Shown: positions 1 to 8,990 of the stretch, one piece after another
Layout of the letters: each line of letters starts with the position of its first letter
Numbering within the stretch: position 1 is the first letter of the stretch
Assembly: GCF_000724545.1 (NCBI RefSeq)
Contig: NZ_JHBV01000142.1
Coordinates: 1-45,925 of the forward strand
Length of the DNA: 45,925 nt
From: Aureispira sp. CCB-QB1
Lineage (GTDB): Bacteria > Bacteroidota > Bacteroidia > Chitinophagales > Saprospiraceae
Reading direction: 5' to 3'
The notes under the pieces: model-generated
What the model was told of the DNA's origin: nothing
The model's database searches: none
Seen by the model: only the letters and a program-made list of their open reading frames with translations
Made by a program: the position numbers and the translations under genes

Positions 1-2762
1 CCTTGACCACCGCCTCCTCCGCCACCACCGCCACCAGATCCACCAGATCCAGACATACCAGTAGTACCTTGCGTTCCTATAGTGTAACGACAAGCAAGGT
101 GCAAACCAACAGCACCATCATTCCCTGCACACCCCGAAATTCCAGCAATACCAGAAGTACCAGATTGACCAACATTTGGTATACCGTTATTAAAAGCCAG
201 ACTATCTCCTAAGGTATTTCTTCCCCCTCCTAGTCCCCCAGAAACAGAAGCCCCTAAACCTGCCAATGTTGCAGAACATCCTGACGGTGGGCTGAATGGA
301 GTTCCTCCACGTCCAGATGAACCACCAGCAGCGCCATCATCTGCATTACCACCTCGTCCACCACCACCACCAGCGCCACCATCGACAACACCAGCAAAAG
401 CGCTTGCTCCACTTGCTCCAACACCAATTCCATTTCCAAGATCAGCATTACGACCACCACCACCACCAAAGAGCAAGGCAAACGATCCACAACTGGTTCC
501 CCCAAAACCGCCATTTCCTCCAAGAACATTATCATTTTGACCATTCGGCAAACCATCTTGTCCATTGACACCTGCAAAACCGTCCATTCCTGAGCAGCCT
601 ACTACCCCATCTCCCCCTTTAGAAGCATCGCCAAGTTCTATATTTATCCTAGTAATATGATAATCAGACGCGTTATTCATATAAATACCATAGGTAGATG
701 TTCCTTCAACAACAGCATCATCGGTTGTAATCGTAAAGTCTTGCAACCTAAAATTGCTACTTCCTATCACCTCCAAAGCCGTCAAGTTTCGATCATAATT
801 AAGTATTCCTTGAGCATTATTATGGGTTCGATGAATGGTCGTTGCACCAACTTCTGAGGTTTTAATCCAACCTTGTTGCTCCATAAATCCTCCTTCTAGG
901 GTTAGGTTTGTAGTAATTGTCAAAGGGTTATCAATATAATATATTCCTGTTGCCATTTTAATAATACTAGTATTGCATTTTCCTCGATAAAGTGCTTCCT
1001 CTAAGGTGACGGGGTCTATTGCCGTTCCCTGTCCCGTCGAGCTACCAGTTGTAGAAGCATAGATGATATTACAAGAATTAGATAAGGAAAGTCCAACAAT
1101 GATAGATATAATTTTTGTATCCGAACAACCTGTACTAGGATTGGTTACCTCACAGAGAACGGGGTAAGTTCCTGCTTGCATTGGAACCGTAACAAGAGTG
1201 CTGCCTGTTGTGCCATTGACAGTTGTAGGTAAGGAAGCCATACTACCAAATAGTTCTGTAAAGGTAAAATTCATGCCTGTACTATTGGTTCCTACCGAAA
1301 GGGTCAAACTGCTTCCACCACATACATGAAAAGTATCCCTAGATAGATAAATCTCTGGCAATGGTAGAACAGTCACAACGACCTGATCGGTTGAGATACA
1401 ACCATTATTATCTGTTGCATGAACCGTATAAGTAGTGTTCGTATTGGGACTTGCTATCGGATTCGGAATATTGGGATCGGACAATCCAGTACTTGGCGTC
1501 CATCGATATCCCACTATATTCGCAGAGGTTGTTGTTGCCGACAAATTGGTACTATCTCCTTGACAAATAGCAACATTGGGTCCTGCGTTAACAGGATTTT
1601 GGTTATTATTAATATGGATGGTATAAACATAAGAATTACTCCCTTTGTAAGGACAAGCATCATCTTCAACCGTTACCCAAAAATGATGTGTCCCAATATC
1701 GTGTATCGTTGGTGTCCAACAAAAGGTTCCCGTAATTTGGTTGCTAGAAGAACCTCCTGTCGCTGAGGATGTAAAGCTGCTATTAACGACTCCCATTGCA
1801 CGTCGAAAAGACAATGTGTTATTGAGATTGGTATCAGATGCTACAACATCAAAACAGAATTGCCTTCCAGCACAAGCAGTAATATCATAACTAGAACTTC
1901 CCGATACTCCCGACAATGAAGGGAGTGCGTTATTGCAGTTCGATACTAAAAAAACAACATCTTGAAGGACAGAGCCAATAAGTACCCCATTCCTATATTC
2001 TTGTACTTCTACACAAAGCCATCCATGATCCAAACTTGTTGGCGTAAATCGAATTTCTCCTGTCTGAGCATCAATAGTAACTGGTACAGAAGCACCTAAT
2101 GGTGCTGTACCCGAATAGCCCGACCTATATACCTTCGAGTGATTTGGAGCGTCTTCACAGTCAACCAAAGCATAGCTCAAAGAATCCCCCTCATAGTCAA
2201 TCCCTCCAACGTTGTAAACCATTGTCTCATTCAAACAGGCTGTAAGCAATGGAGGATTCTCAAACGTAGGGCTAGTGTTACACAGTATTGGATTAATGTT
2301 CGCATAAGCTTCTACATAAGCTCCATTACCTGAACCTAATGTACTTCTACAACAATAACTCAAAGAGAAAACGACATCTGTACAAATATTCGGTATTATA
2401 ACAGTTCCTGAGTACAAATGTTGCTCTACTCCGTAGGGACCTCTTCCTCTACAAGCAGATTGTCCAGAACAAGACGGCGTAATATCTTGTATAGCTATTC
2501 TCGACAGAGATGCAGCCCCTGTCAAATTACAAGAACTAGATACCCAACTTACAACTTGACTTGCTGGCAGACTAATTCCATTACAGTCTCGAAATACATT
2601 TATGCTAACTGCATAATGCATCCCTCCAACACTTGGTCCTAGGCAAGTGTACGTTATATTCCAGCCTCTAATATGTGTCGCATTTAATTCTAAAGAAGTT
2701 GATATAGTGCATAGAAGAATGCTTGTCCACAGGAGTAGACATCTTTTCAAAGAATGAATCAT
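1..2762 (-). CDS. Large secreted adhesin-like protein, 5' part (runs off the left edge)
   Basis: An uninterrupted reading frame of about 920 codons on the minus strand starts at ATG 2762 and is still open at base 1, so the gene is partial. The N-terminus is a signal peptide (MIHSLKRCLLLW, then a hydrophobic stretch), followed by the ATHIRG...TYTCLGPSVGG region found at the start of many Bacteroidota gliding/adhesin-type surface proteins. Then come Ig/PKD-like segments (for example NAGPNVAICQGDSTNL and YRWTPSTGLSDP), a parallel beta-helix-like stretch (EEALYRGKC..., LEGGF) and, near the left edge, very glycine-rich sequence with runs of eight or more Gly. The missing C-terminus would be expected to carry a type IX secretion or gliding-motility-associated sorting domain; this is inferred from the family. 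Ligand unknown. Confidence 0.85.
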   Translation of the reverse strand, partial: MIHSLKRCLLLWTSILLCTISTSLELNATHIRGWNITYTCLGPSVGGMHYAVSINVFRDCNGISLPASQVVSWVSSSCNLTGAASLSRIAIQDITPSCSGQSACRGRGPYGVEQHLYSGTVIIPNICTDVVFSLSYCCRSTLGSGNGAYVEAYANINPILCNTSPTFENPPLLTACLNETMVYNVGGIDYEGDSLSYALVDCEDAPNHSKVYRSGYSGTAPLGASVPVTIDAQTGEIRFTPTSLDHGWLCVEVQEYRNGVLIGSVLQDVVFLVSNCNNALPSLSGVSGSSSYDITACAGRQFCFDVVASDTNLNNTLSFRRAMGVVNSSFTSSATGGSSSNQITGTFCWTPTIHDIGTHHFWVTVEDDACPYKGSNSYVYTIHINNNQNPVNAGPNVAICQGDSTNLSATTTSANIVGYRWTPSTGLSDPNIPNPIASPNTNTTYTVHATDNNGCISTDQVVVTVLPLPEIYLSRDTFHVCGGSSLTLSVGTNSTGMNFTFTELFGSMASLPTTVNGTTGSTLVTVPMQAGTYPVLCEVTNPSTGCSDTKIISIIVGLSLSNSCNIIYASTTGSSTGQGTAIDPVTLEEALYRGKCNTSIIKMATGIYYIDNPLTITTNLTLEGGFMEQQGWIKTSEVGATTIHRTHNNAQGILNYDRNLTALEVIGSSNFRLQDFTITTDDAVVEGTSTYGIYMNNASDYHITRINIELGDASKGGDGVVGCSGMDGFAGVNGQDGLPNGQNDNVLGGNGGFGGTSCGSFALLFGGGGGRNADLGNGIGVGASGASAFAGVVDGGAGGGGGRGGNADDGAAGGSSGRGGTPFSPPSGCSATLAGLGASVSGGLGGGRNTLGDSLAFNNGIPNVGQSGTSGIAGISGCAGNDGAVGLHLACRYTIGTQGTTGMSGSGGSGGGGGGGGGGQ

Positions 2763-3055
2763 AGGGTAGTTATTTTAGTGCGTAAAAAAATAGTTTGCTG
2801 AAACTTGCTCGGAAAGCATTACACTTTCCTCAGTGGGTCGTTTGTTTCTTTTTGTTATAAAAATAGAACATATACAATGATCTATTAACAAAACGATAAC
2901 ACCTCTCAATACGTTGCTTGCCCTACTCAAAAACGCTCTTTAAATATCTAGTATAACAGTAGGCATTATCATTTTTTAAACACCTCTATTCATCTACACA
3001 AAGGATTAATTGAACGATAATTACAACAAAAAGCAAATTATACCAACAATTACAC

Positions 3056-3063
3056 TACCTTTG
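3056..3063 (+). promoter_or_regulatory. Putative -7 element for the DEAD-box helicase gene
   Basis: TACCTTTG matches the Bacteroidota -7 consensus TAnnTTTG. No clear TTG is present about 20 nt upstream, so the call is tentative. If it is used, the transcript has a leader of more than 200 nt, as is common for cold-induced mRNAs. Confidence 0.4.
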
Positions 3064-3154
3064 TAACTTTATTAGGTTTTTCGTAAAACCACTAAATCTT
3101 AAATCTCACTGATACACCAACGATTAAGTGACGTTGTTTTTTATACAAGATTTT

Positions 3155-3187
3155 TAGTGAACGTTTACTGATAATCAACGTTCATTA
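3155..3187 (+). promoter_or_regulatory. Leader hairpin upstream of the DEAD-box helicase
   Basis: TAGTGAACGTT (3155-3165) pairs with AACGTTCATTA (3177-3187), 11 bp with one G-U pair, around an 11-nt loop. It lies 99 nt before the chosen start codon. It could be an mRNA leader structure or an operator; there is no T-run, so it is not a terminator. Confidence 0.45.
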
Positions 3188-3286
3188 TACTAAGATTTGA
3201 CAAAGTGTGTTTAGGTCAAAGGCGACCAATTGCCAAGTAATTTTTGCGTATTTTATGAAAACCTATACACTAACTTTATACAACGA

Positions 3287-4582
3287 ATGACATTTGAAGA
3301 TTTAAGAATAGTTCCTCCCATACTAAAAGCACTAAAAGCCCAAGGTTATACTTCTCCAACCCCAATTCAAGCTCAATCTATCCCTATTTTATTACGAGGC
3401 AAGGACTTGCTAGGCTGTGCTCAAACAGGGACAGGAAAAACAGCAGCTTTTTCAATTCCCGTTTTGCAAAACATCTACCTTGATCAACAAAATCCCCCTC
3501 GAAAAAAAGGATTTAGAAAAATAAAAGCACTAATCGTCACTCCTACCAGAGAATTGGCGATTCAAATTGGCGAGAACTTTACAGCTTATGCTCGTTACAC
3601 CCATATTAAGAATACGGTTATTTTTGGTGGTGTAAAGCAAGGCAATCAAACACAGGCTTTAAAAAAAGGGGTTGATGTTTTAGTCGCAACACCTGGACGT
3701 CTTTTGGATTTGATGCAACAGGGGTTTATTAGCCTAAAGCACATTGAGTATTTTGTTCTTGATGAAGCAGATCATATGCTAGATATGGGGTTTATACACG
3801 ATATTCGAAAAATTATTGCCAAAATCCCTGAAAAACGTCAATCTCTTTTCTTCTCAGCAACCATGCCTCCTGCCATTGTCAATCTCTCTCAAAAAATACT
3901 CGGAGATTACGACAGTGTTACCATCAAACCTGAGCAAGCCACAGCAGAACGAGTAGAACAGGCGGTTTATTTTGTTAGTAAATCTGACAAACGAAAATTG
4001 CTACTTCATCTACTTCAATCAGAACCCGCTCAATCGGTTTTGGTGTTTTCTAGAACTAAGTTTGGAGCAGACAAAATTGTTCGCTGGCTCAAAAAATCGG
4101 ATATTAAATCAGCAGCCATTCACGGCAATAAGTCGCAAGGGGCAAGACAACGGACACTCAAAGAGTTCAAAAATGGTAAAATCGATGTTTTGGTGGCAAC
4201 CGATATCGCTGCCCGTGGTATTGATGTAGATGAGTTGTCTTTGGTCATTAATTACGATTTGCCTAATGTGTCGGAAACTTATGTGCATAGAATTGGTCGG
4301 ACAGGACGCGCTAGTGCTAGTGGTATTGCGCTCTCTTTTTGTGATAAGGACGAACGCACGTATTTAAGAGATATTGAAAAATTAATTAAGCAAGATATTA
4401 ACGTTATTGAAGAGCACCCTTATGTAGAAGTGGTCACGGATGCTAGTCCTAAAAAAACACACAAACCTCAAGGTGCCCGATCCAATCGAAACAAACGTTC
4501 TGGATCTAATAAGAACTTTAAACACAAAAAAAGAAATAACTACAAAAAACATCGTTCATCTCCTAGCAGAAAAAAAGGTTAA
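3287..4582 (+). CDS. DEAD-box ATP-dependent RNA helicase
   Basis: A 431-aa cytoplasmic RNA helicase that unwinds short RNA duplexes, probably in ribosome assembly or cold-adapted mRNA handling. Motifs are in order: Q-motif region (PTPIQ, about 25-29), Walker A AQTGTGKT (45-52), PTREL (86-90), DEAD (159-162), SAT (190-192), then helicase domain 2 with VFSRT, ATDIAARGID and HRIGRTGR. The C-terminal 55 or so residues are a Lys/Arg/Asn-rich tail typical of RhlE/CsdA-type Bacteroidota helicases and probably bind RNA. The start at 3287 (MTFEDL) fits the family N-terminus; the frame is open from 3230 but the extra 19 residues look unlike the family. A cold-shock protein gene follows, fitting a cold-response pair. 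Confidence 0.95.
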   Translation: MTFEDLRIVPPILKALKAQGYTSPTPIQAQSIPILLRGKDLLGCAQTGTGKTAAFSIPVLQNIYLDQQNPPRKKGFRKIKALIVTPTRELAIQIGENFTAYARYTHIKNTVIFGGVKQGNQTQALKKGVDVLVATPGRLLDLMQQGFISLKHIEYFVLDEADHMLDMGFIHDIRKIIAKIPEKRQSLFFSATMPPAIVNLSQKILGDYDSVTIKPEQATAERVEQAVYFVSKSDKRKLLLHLLQSEPAQSVLVFSRTKFGADKIVRWLKKSDIKSAAIHGNKSQGARQRTLKEFKNGKIDVLVATDIAARGIDVDELSLVINYDLPNVSETYVHRIGRTGRASASGIALSFCDKDERTYLRDIEKLIKQDINVIEEHPYVEVVTDASPKKTHKPQGARSNRNKRSGSNKNFKHKKRNNYKKHRSSPSRKKG

Positions 4583-4694
4583 ACTACGGTTTGTTATCTG
4601 TGTAAACTGTCCTTATTATTTTATACTCAGTACCCTTTTGCCTTAGCTAAGCGTAAAAAAGTTAAGCAAAATTATATTTTACTGAATATACTAT

Positions 4695-4702
4695 TATATT
4701 TG
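4695..4702 (+). promoter_or_regulatory. Putative -7 element for the cold-shock gene
   Basis: TATATTTG matches TAnnTTTG and lies 151 nt before the cold-shock ATG. That would give a long AT-rich leader, as in known cspA-type mRNAs. No good -33 TTG is visible. The 4583-4853 gap otherwise holds no recognisable gene. Confidence 0.35.
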
Positions 4703-4853
4703 TAATGGAACATTTTAAAAATGGATTCTATCCGCATCAATAGTTGGCTTGTATTACCGATGTTACTCATTTGCGTAGAAAACTAATTGTTAGTGCATCA
4801 GAATACAATTTTAAACCAATCTAATCTCTTTTTATTTAAAATTTTTATTACTA

Positions 4854-5045
4854 ATGAACAACGGAACAGTAAAATTCTTCAATGATTCTAAAGGATATGG
4901 ATTCATTACTCCTGATGATGGAGGTAGAGATGTATTTGTCCATGCAAATGGATTAATTGACGAGATAGCACAAGGTGACAAAGTTAGCTATGATATCGAG
5001 GATGGTCGCAAAGGTCCTAATGCTGTAAATGTACGAGTAGCTTAG
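4854..5045 (+). CDS. Cold-shock domain protein (CspA family)
   Basis: A 63-aa single cold-shock domain. The RNP1-like KGYGFITPDDG and RNP2-like DVFVHANG motifs are intact, so it should bind single-stranded RNA or DNA as an RNA chaperone. Length is normal for the family (63-70 aa). It is a single-gene unit with a long leader and a strong terminator directly downstream. It follows a DEAD-box helicase, and the two commonly act together on structured RNA. Confidence 0.95.
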   Translation: MNNGTVKFFNDSKGYGFITPDDGGRDVFVHANGLIDEIAQGDKVSYDIEDGRKGPNAVNVRVA

Positions 5046-5072
5046 GTTGTTACTGCCTAACATAAAATTGTC

Positions 5073-5107
5073 AAAAAAGCCTATCAAGTACTTGATAGGC
5101 TTTTTTA
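5073..5107 (+). terminator. Rho-independent terminator of the cold-shock gene
   Basis: GCCTATCAAG (5079-5088) and CTTGATAGGC (5091-5100) form a perfect 10-bp stem, extended by flanking A6/T6, so it ends in a T-run. It could terminate in both directions. Confidence 0.9.
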
Positions 5108-5355
5108 TTCTTAAAGCCACCACCACTCCTCTCTCGGATATTACTTTAGAACTACATTACCTACCAATCATTGGTCGTTGTTCTCAATAATTTTATTCAA
5201 ATTTTGGTATCTTTGCCGCTTACTTATCTTCTATTTAATCTCAACAATTCTTGGTTTGTTTATTTTTTAATATGTTTTCTGCAATAGAATTGATAACAAG
5301 TTAACTATCATTGATTTATATTTGCTTTACTTGTTGGGTATTATGGAAATTTGTT

Positions 5356-5463
5356 ATGACATCTGGCTAAGTTTTCGTGATTTTTTATAGTTGCGACCGA
5401 AGGGAAGCAATCCGAAGGACCTCTGGCATTATAAAAAATAGAAAATTAGTCAGTAAATGTCAT
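5356..5463. repeat. 108-nt nested palindromic element
   Basis: Three nested inverted arms occur in order: ATGACAT (5356-5362) with ATGTCAT (5457-5463); CTAAGTTTTC (5367-5376) with GAAAATTAG (5441-5449, one bulge); ATTTTTTATA (5380-5389) with TATAAAAAAT (5430-5439). The centre (5390-5429) is GC-richer and contains two copies of CCGAAGG-like sequence. The shape resembles a small REP/MITE-type element or a structured non-coding RNA; I recognise no named family. Together with the next element it fills most of the 5108-5609 gap. Confidence 0.5.
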
Positions 5464-5492
5464 GCAAATTGGAATATAAACCCTAGATTTTG

Positions 5493-5535
5493 GTTCTTTT
5501 ATCAATGAACCCGAAGGCTCACGCAGTAAAAGAAC
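5493..5535. repeat. Second small palindrome, related in layout
   Basis: GTTCTTTTA (5493-5501) pairs with TAAAAGAAC (5527-5535) around a 25-nt centre that again contains a CCGAAGG motif. It lies 30 nt after the larger palindrome and overlaps an open frame extending upstream of the pseudouridine synthase gene, which argues that the extension is not coding. Confidence 0.45.
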
Positions 5536-5609
5536 AAAAAAATAGCATTTTCAGCTCTCATATTAAACTTTTTTACAAACCGAGAATAACTGATTTAATC
5601 TTTATAACA

Positions 5610-6311
5610 ATGTCTGATCAATCTATAAGTTTAAACAAATATATTAGTAGTACGGGAATTTGCTCTCGACGTGAAGCCGACAAATGGATTGAGGCAGGAC
5701 GTGTAAAAATAAATGGTCAAGTAGCCCAAAAAGGAAATCGAGTATACGAAGGTGACTCTGTGAGTATTGACAACAAAGCACTAAAGAGCAAACCCAAGTT
5801 GGTTTATATTGCGTTGAATAAACCGCCTGGCATTACGTGTACTACTGATTTAAAGGACAAAGATAATATCATTGATTTTGTTAACCATCCGCTCCGCATC
5901 TTCCCTATTGGGCGCTTAGACAAACCCTCTTCTGGTTTAATTTTATTGACAAATGATGGCGATATTGTTAATAAAATTCTACGTGAAGAGAATAACCATG
6001 AAAAAGAATACATCGTTACCACCAATCGTTTGATTACAAGTGATTTTATAGAAAAAATGAGCAATGGTATTCCTATTTTGAATACCACCACGAAAAAATG
6101 TACGGTTACCAAAAAAGGAAAAAAAACATTCTCTATTGTGCTTACGCAAGGTTTAAATCGTCAAATTAGGAGAATGTGCGAATATTTAGGATACAAGGTT
6201 GTTACTCTAAAACGAGTTCGCATCATGAATATTCATTTGGGCAATTTAAAGCCTGGATTATGGCGCGACTTGACAAAACAAGAATTTGATACATTGCAAA
6301 AAAACTTGTAA
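5610..6311 (+). CDS. rluF: RluF-type 23S rRNA pseudouridine synthase
   Basis: A 233-aa enzyme that isomerises uridine to pseudouridine in RNA, most like RluF (23S rRNA U2604 and related sites). An N-terminal S4 RNA-binding domain (about 8-55, LNKYISSTGICSRREAD) is followed by the catalytic domain. The motif GRLDKPSSGL contains the catalytic Asp104, and GLNRQIRRM is the conserved late motif. The start at 5610 is chosen because the S4 domain begins immediately; the in-frame upstream extension from 5490 runs through a palindromic repeat and matches nothing in the family. It is convergent with the next gene. Confidence 0.9.
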   Translation: MSDQSISLNKYISSTGICSRREADKWIEAGRVKINGQVAQKGNRVYEGDSVSIDNKALKSKPKLVYIALNKPPGITCTTDLKDKDNIIDFVNHPLRIFPIGRLDKPSSGLILLTNDGDIVNKILREENNHEKEYIVTTNRLITSDFIEKMSNGIPILNTTTKKCTVTKKGKKTFSIVLTQGLNRQIRRMCEYLGYKVVTLKRVRIMNIHLGNLKPGLWRDLTKQEFDTLQKNL

Positions 6312-6347
6312 CATGTGCTTCTAGTCATTCATTCCCCATACAAAACC

Positions 6348-7028
6348 TTAATTTAAAACACAACGACAGGATTGGTGAATGGTTTTATTAATGTGTGCTC
6401 GATTAATTTGATCGGAACGATGAAAAAGATACCGACTAATTGCTTCTGTAGTCGAATTTAGGGTCGATGTCCAGAAAAACGCATGATCTCCTAAATTTTG
6501 AAAAGCATTGGATTCGTAACGACCAGAAGGAAAGATAGAAAATGAGGCCGTATTAGACCCATTATCTCCATTTTTCCAGCCCATTTGCGATTTTAATCCC
6601 GATAATTTTAACAAAGTTCTTGCGCCTAAAACAGAAAGATCAGAAGGATCCATTCCCATTGCCTCTTCCAAGGCTTTCCAGTCAGAATCACTAGACAAAT
6701 GCCATCCTTTGGGACAAGCTGTTTTTGCAGTGTTCCAATCATACAAACGCCCATATTCTTTACTGGGGTTGTTGGGATTCAATTGAGTCGATTCGACATC
6801 ATAGCGTAAATTTTCCCCCATCCAATACTTTCCACCTAACTCTACAATGGGATACACTTCATTGTCTCTGACATCGTACATCCAAGTTGATTCGGCATTT
6901 AGACCATTCAACTTATTGTAATTAACCCCTTCATAAAAATAAGCATCAATGGTATCATTCTCTTGACAGCTTACTAAAAACAGGGGTATAAGGATTAATA
7001 ATAATAAGATTTTATTGGTGTTCTTCAT
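6348..7028 (-). CDS. FISUMP-domain lipoprotein
   Basis: A 226-aa exported lipoprotein: hydrophobic signal LLLLILIPLFLVSC with a lipobox ending at Cys21. The mature part matches the Fibrobacter succinogenes major paralogous (FISUMP) domain seen in many Bacteroidota: GGKYWMGENLRYD, YGRLYDWNTA, CPKGWHLSSDSDWKALE, and the C-terminal FFWTSTLN...SCRCVLN. The domain is C-type-lectin-like and usually cell-surface; substrate unknown. Convergent with rluF, 36 nt apart. Confidence 0.85.
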   Translation of the reverse strand: MKNTNKILLLLILIPLFLVSCQENDTIDAYFYEGVNYNKLNGLNAESTWMYDVRDNEVYPIVELGGKYWMGENLRYDVESTQLNPNNPSKEYGRLYDWNTAKTACPKGWHLSSDSDWKALEEAMGMDPSDLSVLGARTLLKLSGLKSQMGWKNGDNGSNTASFSIFPSGRYESNAFQNLGDHAFFWTSTLNSTTEAISRYLFHRSDQINRAHINKTIHQSCRCVLN

Positions 7029-7649
7029 AATTGATAACGTCTAAATAGTATAGTATGGCTTTTATTTTTGATGTTTCAATTGGAGGGTTTATGAACTTCT
7101 TTTTATCCTAACTTATAAAACCTTACTCTCTTGCTTTTTAAGACGATCAAGGGACATTATACAAATATTTTTATTTCGTATAATCGTAAAAACAAGCAGC
7201 AAGAATCTAAAAATCATAGACATGAGTTTGGCGTTTGGGGATCACTGTCAATGATTATTAGAAATGAGTTGATAATAAGTTAAAAATGTTACTTTAAATA
7301 ACTCTAAGGTTATCAATGACAATCACTATTTATTAAGGTAAATAAAAAAGTCAAAAAAATAAACTTTCTACTTCTTTTTCCACTTTAATAGCAACGAATT
7401 TAATAAAAAAGATAAAAACACTTAACACTGTTAATCAACACTTTAAACTTTTTCATTTCAACAATAATCCAATATAATTGTTTTATTTTTTGCTAAAACG
7501 ATAGGATAGAATATGTATTTCATATTTTTTTATCGACTTTTGTAGCTCTAAAATATTTTTAAGTACCTAAATCCTTGATTTTTGTCAAAGGTTTTTGTAC
7601 AAGATCAAAGTATTTGAATTCAAATACTGTTGAATTTTTATCATCAAAT
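7029..7649. other. Long non-coding gap before trkA
   Basis: 621 nt, very AT-rich, with no convincing ORF. It holds the divergent start regions of the FISUMP lipoprotein gene and trkA. One 7-bp inverted repeat, TTGATAA (7269-7275) with TTATCAA (7310-7316), is visible, with TGTCA/TGACA flanks further out. I recognise no known riboswitch. An in-frame extension of trkA to 7575 is not supported by the family. Confidence 0.5.
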
Positions 7650-8990
7650 ATGAAAATTATTATTGCAGGTGCAGGTGCAGTTGGATTTCACCTAGCGGAG
7701 TTGTTATCTAAAGAAAACCAAGATATTACTCTAATTGATTATAACAGTAGAGTATTAGAACATGCTGCTACTCACCTAGATGTAATGACCCTAAAAGGAG
7801 ATGCTACCTCTACGAGTGTCTTAAAAGAAGCTCAAGCAAGCACAGCCAATCTTTTTATTGCGGTTACGACCTCTGAATCAACCAACTTATTATTGGCAAT
7901 TTTGGCCAAACAAGCAGGAGCGCAAAAAACTATTGCTCGTGTCAATAATCCTGAATATTTTGAAGCTGCTCAATTGGAAAGCTTTCAATCTCTAGGTATT
8001 GATTCGCTTATTTCTCCGCAGCTACTCGCCGCTCAAGAGGTTGAACGCTTGCTAAATCAAGGTTCTTGTACGGATGTATTTGACTTTGAGAATGGTAAAA
8101 TTTCTGTTGTTGGGTTTACCTTAGACAATACCTGTCCATTGATTAACAAGACCATATACGAAATAGACCAAGCCAATTCTGATTTCAATTTTAGAGGGGT
8201 TTCTATCTTAAGAGGTTACCAAACTATTATTCCTCATGGTAGTACGATTCTAGAAAAAGGAGATCATTTGTACATTGCGGCAGAACACAAAAATATAGAC
8301 AAAGCTCTTAATTTTGCTGGTAAGCAACTAAAACCGATTAAACGGGTTATGATCATCGGAGGAACCCCTTTGGCTTTGCAAACCGCACGATTGCTTGAAA
8401 ATCAATATGAGGTATCTGTTATTGTTCCTGACAAAGAAATAGGAAAACGTTTTGTAGAGAAATTGCACCACACCTTGGTTATTCATGCAGATGCTAGCAA
8501 TATTGACGTTCTGAAAGAAGAAGGGCTTGCTAGAATGGATGCTTTTGTTGCTTTGACACCAAACTCAGAGACAAATATTATTACAAGCTTAATGGCAGAA
8601 GAATTAGGCATTTATAAAACAATTGCTCTAGTAGAAGATGTGAACTATACTCACATTTCCAAAAACATTGGGGTAGATACCATTATTAATAAAAAACTTA
8701 TTGCTGCCAACAAAATATTCCGATTCATACGAAAAGGAAAAATCAAGGAAATCATCAGCTTGAATGGTGTTAATGCTGAAATTATAGAATTTGAGGTGCA
8801 CAAAAAGAATCGACTGTTAAAACACCCTATCAAAGATTTGCACCTGCCTCAAAAGTCAATTATTGCAGGAGTTGTTCGAGGCAATGAAAGTCATATTCCT
8901 GACGGAGATTTTATGTTTCAGATTAATGATAAAGTAATTGTTTTTGCACAACCAGAAGCTATTCATCAAGTAGAAGAATTATTTAAGTAA
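7650..8990 (+). CDS. trkA: Trk potassium uptake regulatory subunit TrkA
   Basis: A 446-aa cytosolic gating subunit of the Trk K+ transporter. It has two tandem RCK units: the first Rossmann fold carries GAGAVG (7-12) followed by LIDYN, and the second begins near residue 233 with MIIGGTPLALQTA. Each is followed by an RCK_C (TrkA-C) domain. It binds NAD(H)/ATP-type ligands in the family. The start at 7650 places MKIIIAGAG at the true N-terminus. Its stop overlaps the trkH start by one base (TAATG), indicating translational coupling. Confidence 0.95.
   Translation: MKIIIAGAGAVGFHLAELLSKENQDITLIDYNSRVLEHAATHLDVMTLKGDATSTSVLKEAQASTANLFIAVTTSESTNLLLAILAKQAGAQKTIARVNNPEYFEAAQLESFQSLGIDSLISPQLLAAQEVERLLNQGSCTDVFDFENGKISVVGFTLDNTCPLINKTIYEIDQANSDFNFRGVSILRGYQTIIPHGSTILEKGDHLYIAAEHKNIDKALNFAGKQLKPIKRVMIIGGTPLALQTARLLENQYEVSVIVPDKEIGKRFVEKLHHTLVIHADASNIDVLKEEGLARMDAFVALTPNSETNIITSLMAEELGIYKTIALVEDVNYTHISKNIGVDTIINKKLIAANKIFRFIRKGKIKEIISLNGVNAEIIEFEVHKKNRLLKHPIKDLHLPQKSIIAGVVRGNESHIPDGDFMFQINDKVIVFAQPEAIHQVEELFK

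Noticed and set aside
3-2642. Several plus-strand frames of 60-115 codons
   Set aside because: They are antisense shadows of the large minus-strand gene that is open through the left edge.
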